Shown: in pieces, positions 54,501-64,000 of the stretch | Layout of the letters: the number at the start of each line of letters is the position of its first letter | How positions within the stretch are numbered: position 1 is the stretch's first letter | Origin: Closterium sp. Naga37s-1 | Taxonomy: Eukaryota; Streptophyta; Zygnematophyceae; Desmidiales; Closteriaceae | DNA length: 64,000 bases | NCBI GenBank assembly: GCA_947471745.1 | Contig: CANJKZ010000090.1 | Coordinates: 620,001 to 684,000 of the forward strand | Direction of reading: 5' to 3' | Notes under the pieces: model-generated | Database searches by the model: none | Told to the model about the DNA's origin: nothing | Seen by the model: only the letters and a program-made list of their open reading frames with translations | Position numbers and translations under genes: made by a program

Positions 54501-57119
54501 GGAGGTGCTCGTACTGGAGTTACTGGAGCTGCCGGAGCTGGTGGTGCTGCTGGTGCTAGAGGTGCTACTGGTGCTGGAGGCGCTGGAGCTGGAGGTACTA
54601 GAGGTGCTGGAGCTGCCGGAGCAGGTGGTGCTGCTCGTGCTGGAGGTGCTGGAGGTGCTACTGGACCTGCTGGCACTGGAGGTGCTGGAGGTACTGCTGG
54701 TGCTAGTGGTGCTGGCGCTGCAGGAGCCCGTGGTGCTGCTGGTGTTGGAGGTGATGGAGGTGCTACTGGAGCTGCTGGTGCTAGAGGTGCTGGAGCTGCT
54801 GGTGCTGGAGGAGCTGAAGCTGTTGGCACTCCCCCGCGCCGACTGCTTTTCTACCCGCAGCCGCAGTCGTCCCCCCTGCCGCCTGACTCAGCCCTTCGCC
54901 AGGTTCTTAGTCTCCCGTCTTCCACTGGCCTCACTCCACCTCTCCTGTGTCCACAGACAGACCAGTCTCAGCCACAGCTACTGCCTGGCTCCCTGCTGCC
55001 TGCTCCTGCTCCTCACACTGAGGTGACTGAGTCCCTGACTGAGCGTTGCGAGCCTGAGACTCGTGCTTCCACACCTGTTCGTGCTCGTCGTGTCGCCCGT
55101 CCACGTCCTCCTGCTGTCCCAGGCACTCACGGTATGGCACTTCGTCCTTCCACTGTTCCACAGCGTGTTGTCCTGCCTGAGCCTCCCACGTCCTCTCTTC
55201 TGCACGTTCCTGACCCTGAGTCTGACCTTGCTCGTGCTGCCACTCCTACTGTCACTCGTCTCTTCGCTACTGTCGTCACTGACCCTGACTTTGAGTCTAC
55301 TGCTGCGTTTGCCATAGTCACTGAGCTAGTCGACTTTGCTGCTAGGAGTCGTCTCGACTACGTCGCGAGTCTTGTTACTGAGTCTGAGTCTGTCTGTCCT
55401 CCGTCCGTCGGGGGTGAGCCCGCCCTTGGCAGTGACATCCTTGAAGACATACAGTTTGAGCTTGAGTGTCTTGCGGCCGCTTTACCTCGTTTCGCATCCA
55501 TGCTACTTTGGCCTCAGGGAGACCCAGATGCACTGGACATCCCGAGCCCGTGCACTTACGCTAAGGCGATCACGGGTGAGTACTCCTTATAGTGACAGAC
55601 AGTCATGGATGCAGAGATGGCTTCCTGGAAGTCCACAGACACCTACGTTGACGAGGTTCCTCCTCCTGGGGCGAACATAGTTGATGACATGTGCATTTTC
55701 AGAGTGAAGCGGCCGCCGGGTTCTCCGCCTGCCTTCAAGGCGCGTTACGTTGCTCGAGGCTTCAGTCAGCGACAGGGGGTCGACTTCTTCCAGACCTTCT
55801 CCCCCACCCCGAAGATGACTACTCTTCGGGTGTTGCTACAAGTTGCAGCACAGCGTGACTACGAGCTGCACTCCCTCGACTTCTCCACAGCTTACTTGCA
55901 GGGCAGCCTTCACGAGGAGATCTGGCTGCCCCGCCCACCTGGCTTCACTGGGTCTTTTCCTACGGGTACCCAGTGGAGCCTCCGGCGGCCAGTCTATGGT
56001 CTTCGCCAGGCACCCCGTGAGTGGCACGACACACTGAGGACTGCACTTGCGGCTCTTGGGTTTGCTCCTTCCTCTGCTGACCCGTCGCTGTTTCTACGCA
56101 CCGACACTACCCTGCCGCCGTTCTACATCCTCGTGTACGTCGACGACTTGGTTTTTGCTACTGCTGACACTGAGGCACTGGCCCTAGTGAAGGCGGAGCT
56201 ACAGGAGAGACACACCTGCACTGACCTGGGTGAGCTGCGTAGCTATCTTGGCTTGCAGATCACCCGAGACAGAGCACGGCGCACCATCACCCTGACTCAG
56301 TCACACATGGTGCACCAGGTCCTTTGGCGCTTCGGCTTCCTGTACTCCTCGCCACAGCCCACTCTTCTGTCTACCGGCCACTCGCTCTCAGCTCCACCTT
56401 TGGACGAGTCCGTAGAGCCGAGTGGTCCATACCCAGAGCTTGTGGGTTGCCTCATGTACCTGATGACGTGCACACGTCCCGACCTCGCGTACCCTCTCAA
56501 CCTCCTGGCTCGCTAGGTGGCTCCCGGTAGACACCGAAAGGTGCACTTTGATGCTGCGAAGAGGGTACTGCGTTACTTGTGCAGTACATCGGGCATGGGG
56601 CTCGTGCTTGGAGGACAGTGTCCAGTGGTACTCACAGGACAATCCGACGCTTCTTGGGCTGACGACCAGGCGACTCAGCGTTGGTCACAGGGTTACACCT
56701 TCAGTCTTGGCTCTGGTTCTGTCTCGTGGAGGTTTACTCGTTCTTCTTCTGTGCTTGGTTCCAGCTGTGAGGCCGAGATCTACGTTGGGGCCATGGCTGT
56801 ACAGGAGTTACGCTGGCTGGCCTACCTGTTGACCGACTTGGGGGAGCGGCATCGTTCTCCTCCAGTTCTGTCCGTCGAAATCAAGGCAATGCTTGCCTTG
56901 TGTCGGGACCAGAGACTGGAGCACAGAACGAAGCACATTGCTCTTCGCTACTTTGTTGCTCAAGAGCTGCAGCAGCGTGGTCAGCTTCGCCTTTCCTACG
57001 TGGCCTCTCGGGCCAACACTGTTAATGTCTTCACCAAGGCCCTCGGGTCTGGTGATCTTCAGCGTTTTTGCACTGCTATTGGGCTTCGGCCCGTTCTACC
57101 TCACCTCCTTGTCTCTTGA
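51536..57119 (+). pseudogene. Copia E gag-pol, degenerate
   Basis: Gag is reduced to fragments (51536-51720). Protease LDSGASRRFF lies near 51950. A frameshift follows near 52050. GAG-pre-integrase (LIWHHRHCHPS, 52398) and integrase (HMDVWGTT, 52612) follow, with a TAG at 52653, a TAA at 52998 and a stop near 53150. The DR codons of LHSDRGGEF are deleted, so the second catalytic aspartate is lost. A 1.2-kb GAGG-type repeat region (53630-54830) separates IN from RT. Two stops occur at 55590-55595 and a TAG at 56514. RT keeps YVDDL (near 56143), but RNase H has VEIKAM in place of VDNKAM. Confidence 0.92.
53630..54830 (+). repeat. Coding GGTGCTGGA repeat with a large internal duplication
   Basis: Nine- and twelve-base units encoding GAGG/GTAGG. 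About 318 bp from 53716 is repeated from 54034 (both start near GCGAGTCCTTGTGGCGGTGG). Confidence 0.85.
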
Positions 57120-57363
57120 TCTTGCACTTGTTGTACACTGACATGTATACTTATACCTGCATGTTTCCTCCTGCTAGGTTGTGATCAGTGTACTGCCTTC
57201 CTATTATAACTCTGCATGTGAACTGGCTTTGTGGCCGCTTGCTTGTGCTCGGATTGTGTGGTGTCCTTGAGATCCACCCTGAGCTTTGCTTTGCTTTGCT
57301 CTATTGTCTTGTTTGACTGGTCTTGTGACCGTTTTGTTGTCCCCCACTTAGCCTATGGGGGTG

Positions 57364-57488
57364 TGTCAAAGTACAATCTTACTTGTAGGCTATAATGGGG
57401 CACTTTTTATGGGGTACAACACTTCTAGGGTTAGTACTTGTACCCCAACTCTTGCTAATCCAATCATTCCTGCATTGTTATTCTGATA
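57364..57488 (+). repeat. Copia E 3' LTR
   Basis: 125 bp, about 10 differences from the 5' copy, preceded by CCTATGGGGGTG. Confidence 0.92.
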
Positions 57489-57876
57489 AATTTGAAACGT
57501 CAGCCCTGATCTGGAAGGGTTGATTGAAGGTGAGGGTGGATGGAAGTGGAGTATGGGGAAATGAACCAAGTAGAAAGGGGCTGTAGGTGGAAATATTATC
57601 TGAATCATGGTGGGCTGCATATTGTAGCTTGCTGATGGTGCTGGTGGTGTGTAATTGCAGCAATTTGATTTATCTATATTTTCCCTACCAATTATCCGAT
57701 GAGGCATGTGGGTACTAGAAAGGAGGGCAAGGCTGGCCGTGAACATAAACACGAGGATGGATTGTTTGCAGTGTTATGAATCAGAAAATAGCCATTCGAG
57801 CAGCAATGCCAACATATAGATCCAACACCCAAAGACACAAAAAGAAACCACTGAAAATCCTTCGAGAATACATCAC

Positions 57877-59103
57877 TCAGTAGCTGGTCGCAGTTGCTGA
57901 GACCGACCCCTTGATGTTGGTGACGCCGCTAACTTGAACCGAAACAAGCAAGGGCGGAGGATTCTTGAGCAGCCCAGCATCGATCAACGCCTTCAAGGTG
58001 CCGACTGGCTTGGACGCGTAAGTGAGTGACACCTTTTCTGCAACGTTGCAGCTATAAGTGCTGGATTTCGGATCCGCCGTGAATGTGCAGTTGAACTCGA
58101 CCACAGTGTTGCCAGTGCCGTAGGTGTAGATTTTCGGATTGGTGATTGTTGTGGCAGACGAGACGGGTGCACCCGAAACGCGGATAGTGAAGTTGGTAAC
58201 CTGGTATGTGGTTGTGCTGCATGGGGACACAGGAGGGGGGGGGGGGGTGGGGGTGGGGAGAGGAGAGGGTGGGAGAGGGGAGGAGAAGGGATTTGAAGGA
58301 GGTTGGGAGGATGAGAGGACGATATAGAACGAAGTTCTGCAGGCTCATTCATGCTACACTCGGAATGCGTGATAAAGGTGAACATAGTCGGTGAGACTGA
58401 AAGCAAACGTGGTCAAGTGAATATTCAGCGTGATGTGACGCTTACACGTTAGCATCCAGCGTACACGAAGCTGTCATTTTGCCCGTAGAGCACATGTTAG
58501 ACGTTGCGTGGTCTGCGCTCCAGCGGGACGGAGAAGGGAGAGAAACAACAGGAGAAAGTAGACGGAATCATGGCAAAGAAGCGGAGGAGCATAGGCTGCC
58601 AGTCATGTATCGAACGTGATAGGGCGTACAGAAAGAGGATGCGGACAAGAAGAGAGTGCTTCAAGAAGAGAGTGCTGGCAACAAAGATAGTGTGTCGTAC
58701 AGAAAGTGTTGTCAGTTTGGAGCAAATGACGGCCGGCGATGGCGCTGCAGGTGAGAGAGAGCAGCACTGCACGGGGGTACGCACACGAAAGATATTAGGT
58801 TTATCAACTAACAAGGCGTCACTACTAAACTCAGAATGATTGCATCACAGCTAACTGATTGTGTTTTATCCGGACTTGATTTTCGGCAAATCACGAAGAA
58901 TTTGCCGAGTAACGCAAAGCGGGCGAGCAGAGTTGACAGGAACTCGTTGCTTGAAGCATTCGTTGGTGACCAGAGGGACCACCAGCATCTCGTCACGAAA
59001 GGTTTAGACTATATTATATTTCGTGAGGATCGAAGAATCATAATCAGCGAATCTAAAACTCACCAGCGAGGACGAGCACAGGTCGCAGCAACATCTGGGC
59101 CAT
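57877..59103 (-). CDS. Small secreted glycoprotein gene 2 (four exons), paralogue of gene 1
   Basis: Exons 59103-59064, 58766-58701, 58512-58446 and 58216-57877 total 513 nt (170 residues plus stop). Donors are GTGAGT, GTACGA and GTAAGC, as in gene 1. Signal peptide RPVLVLAVLLSLTCSAIAG, then GRHLL as in gene 1. The SCTLDANVT block is conserved. N-glycosylation sites NVT, NFT and NCT are present. Cysteines occur at NMC, ASC, FNC and YSC. The C-terminal half differs from gene 1 except for its general beta-like pattern. No membrane segment or known domain is recognised. The 40-nt first exon and 67-nt third exon match gene 1 in length and phase. Intron 3 has an extreme polypyrimidine tract (about 58222-58250 on plus). 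Function unknown. Confidence 0.8.
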
Positions 59104-59204
59104 GGCGGCTTCAGGAGGTACTATCAGTAGCGCTAGCGATGAAATGGAGGATCAACTGTCTGAATAAAACCGCAGGTGCCTTTATGAAAAAAACCGCAGG
59201 TGCC

Positions 59205-59210
59205 TTTATA
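59205..59210 (-). promoter_or_regulatory. TATA box of secreted-glycoprotein gene 2
   Basis: Minus strand TATAAAGGCACCTGCGGT, about 100 bp upstream of the start codon. A second copy of the downstream part (ATAAAGGCACCTGCGGT) follows closer to the gene, so the element is duplicated. Confidence 0.65.
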
Positions 59211-59281
59211 ATCAGTCGAGCTGCCTATTCGAGGGCTGAGCACGCAAGACGAACAACATCAGCACGCAAGGCTGAGGGCTA

Positions 59282-60640
59282 GGCACGAGCGCCAGACTGC
59301 GTTTGCCGTGGAATTTGCTGCTATGGAACTCGAAACGCGGCTCGTGTCAAATGCCAGGACACTCGCGGGCCGCGACTTGCGATGGCGGTCCCAGGTTGCT
59401 TCAAGCTCATGTCTAGTGTAGCTCATGTCTCGGAAAGGACTGGTTCCTGCCATGCACCTGGATGTCGGCCTTCAACTGATAATGCGTGCTGATTAGGCAA
59501 ACACGCCGCATCAGTTCTCTTCGAATTTCTCCTGAATTCTACTGATGCTCCAAATCCCATTTCACCGCATGTGACTCAGAACCGCGCTGGCAGCATTCGG
59601 GCTTTTCGAATGGTTCAGTTCGGTGAGGCCAGATTTCGGTGCCACAGTTCATCTTGTCAAAAAGTGGCTACTTTTACGTGCCGAAACCTAACATAACCTC
59701 GTTAAACCGTTCTAGCACTCTTCTTGAAACTTCTGAAGCATCCCAAATGGTACACCCTCTCTCTCGCCAGACTGACAATGGGAAGCACTGGCTACAGTGC
59801 GTCCTGTTGCTCGGACCCTAGCGTACTGTTGCTTGGACCCTAGCGATCTTGTGCTTGCAACCGAACGCCAGGTGGGTGGCGGGCAAATGCACTCCAGAGG
59901 AACGGTACACAACGTTTTATGGAAGAAACTTGCGTTTGCGTACGGTTGAGTGCGGCAAATGTGCTTATATGGTATGTTCTGGGACCATTCTGGACGCATT
60001 GATGTCAGTACAGCCGGTCCGTCAATATGGCCAATGTCAGTCTGGCGAGATAGAGGGTGTACGAGGGAAGATTTGTGATGTTCGTTTCGCCGTGTCTCGC
60101 GCAAAACCACTTGAAAATCACCTGCTGGAAGAAAATAGAGTTCGCCAAGGGCTGCATCGCACAGAAAACCATCTGAAGTCACCTGTTGCGAGAAAACAAG
60201 ATTCGCACAGTTGTGCAGTTCGGTACAGTGTGGTACAAGAAGTTCCGCAGCACCAAGCATGCCTGAAGCTGTAGTCAGTTTCTGTACCAGAAAAGGAGGG
60301 GTTGTTTCTGTACCAAAAGGTATTTGACATGGTGAGGGCTGTTTACTAGGTGTAAACACATCAGTGCAAATTAGAGGCAGCAGGTACAGAAGTATCTCAA
60401 GAGGCACAATTGCAGCACCCTCTATTTTATGGACTGAAAGCAGGCAGAATTTAAATTACAGAAGCCCAAAAGTTAGGGCATGTTCCTACACCTCATATCA
60501 GACAAACCTCTTGTCTGACTTGCCTGGTACAATGCCTTTCGCTTCTAGTGTTTTAGTGCAGTTAGAAGCGAGCCTGATAAGAGGATACCTTAATAAGGGG
60601 GCGTAGGATAGGAACACGCCCTTAGACTAGAGTGTATCAA
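59282..60640. other. Intergenic region with inverted and direct repeats; no gene seen
   Basis: 59748-59781 is an imperfect inverted copy of 60029-60062 (GGTACACCCTCT and its complement). 60103-60150 and 60168-60213 are imperfect direct copies (AAACCA...CACCTG). Open frames here lack recognisable domains. Confidence 0.6.
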
Positions 60641-60643
60641 CAA

Positions 60644-64000
<3,357 letters not shown>

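Larger units (their letters stand above)
50336..57488 (+). mobile_element. Copia element E: oldest copia insertion
   Basis: 125-bp LTRs (50336-50460, 57364-57488; about 10 mismatches) are flanked by AATTT at 50331-50335 and 57489-57493. Both LTRs end in GATA rather than CA. Primer site TGGTATTCAGAGCAGG follows at 50461. Most of gag is missing and pol has several stops. Confidence 0.93.

Noticed and set aside
59712-60407. 231-residue minus-strand open frame as a gene
   Set aside because: It spans an inverted repeat and direct repeats, and parts of its translation reappear on the other strand.

Overview
The window looks like nuclear DNA of a green-lineage eukaryote, most likely a streptophyte alga (Zygnematophyceae such as Closterium are a reasonable guess) or possibly a bryophyte. 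The basis is genes with short GT-AG introns (about 190-340 bp where resolved), abundant short-LTR Ty1/copia elements with very GC-rich leaders, a DIRS-like tyrosine-recombinase retroelement, and a plant-style hybrid histidine kinase. Nothing looks bacterial (no operons or Shine-Dalgarno sites). The species assignment is inference.

Layout. 1-9766: right part of a DIRS-like retrotransposon (RNase H region, tyrosine recombinase, split direct repeats), cut by the left window edge. Its recombinase gene is interrupted by copia element A (1027-8836, minus), which has identical 130-bp LTRs, a GGAAG target duplication and an unbroken 1976-codon gag-pol frame. 9767-28747: element F (minus), with 105-bp terminal repeats and a gag-protease gene but no visible integrase or RT. 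F is split by copia B (10000-17953, plus; decayed) and by copia C (20993-27588, minus; RT catalytic region deleted). A 377-bp miniature LTR element (10189-10565) sits in B, and a solo LTR (24987-25125) sits in C. 28748-41611: host DNA with a four-exon gene for a small secreted glycoprotein (29786-31204, plus) and a multi-exon minus-strand gene (about 40801 to 31860) for a low-complexity protein with RFxV-type motifs and a coiled-coil C-terminus. Minisatellites and palindromes are frequent here. 41612-48816: copia D (plus), whose integrase segment is inverted. 48822-50335: AT-richer host DNA with diverged direct duplications. 50336-57488: copia E (plus), the oldest by LTR divergence. 57877-59103: a second copy of the secreted-glycoprotein gene (minus) with the same exon number and intron phases. 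60644 to the right edge: the C-terminal part of a hybrid histidine kinase (minus) with a receiver domain, a polyglutamine tract and hexapeptide repeats.

How the parts relate. Most of the sequence is nested retroelements. LTR mismatches (A 0/130, miniature element 1/142, D 1/109, B 3/131, C 6/129, F 6/105, E 10/125) agree with the physical nesting order. The LTRs of the copia families share a GGGGTACA...TGTACCCC hairpin, and each copia family carries its own GC-rich repeated leader.

The most unusual signal is a family of short palindromes, TTTTGAG-N4-CTCAAAA, found only outside the retroelements. At several sites the palindrome lies between, or at the end of, the copies of a local tandem duplication. 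Other strong observations are the miniature LTR element with a tRNA-like fold across its LTR/primer-site junction, the paired secreted-protein genes with matching promoters, and the integrase inversion in D. All gene models come from reading splice signals and phases by eye; no homology search was run.
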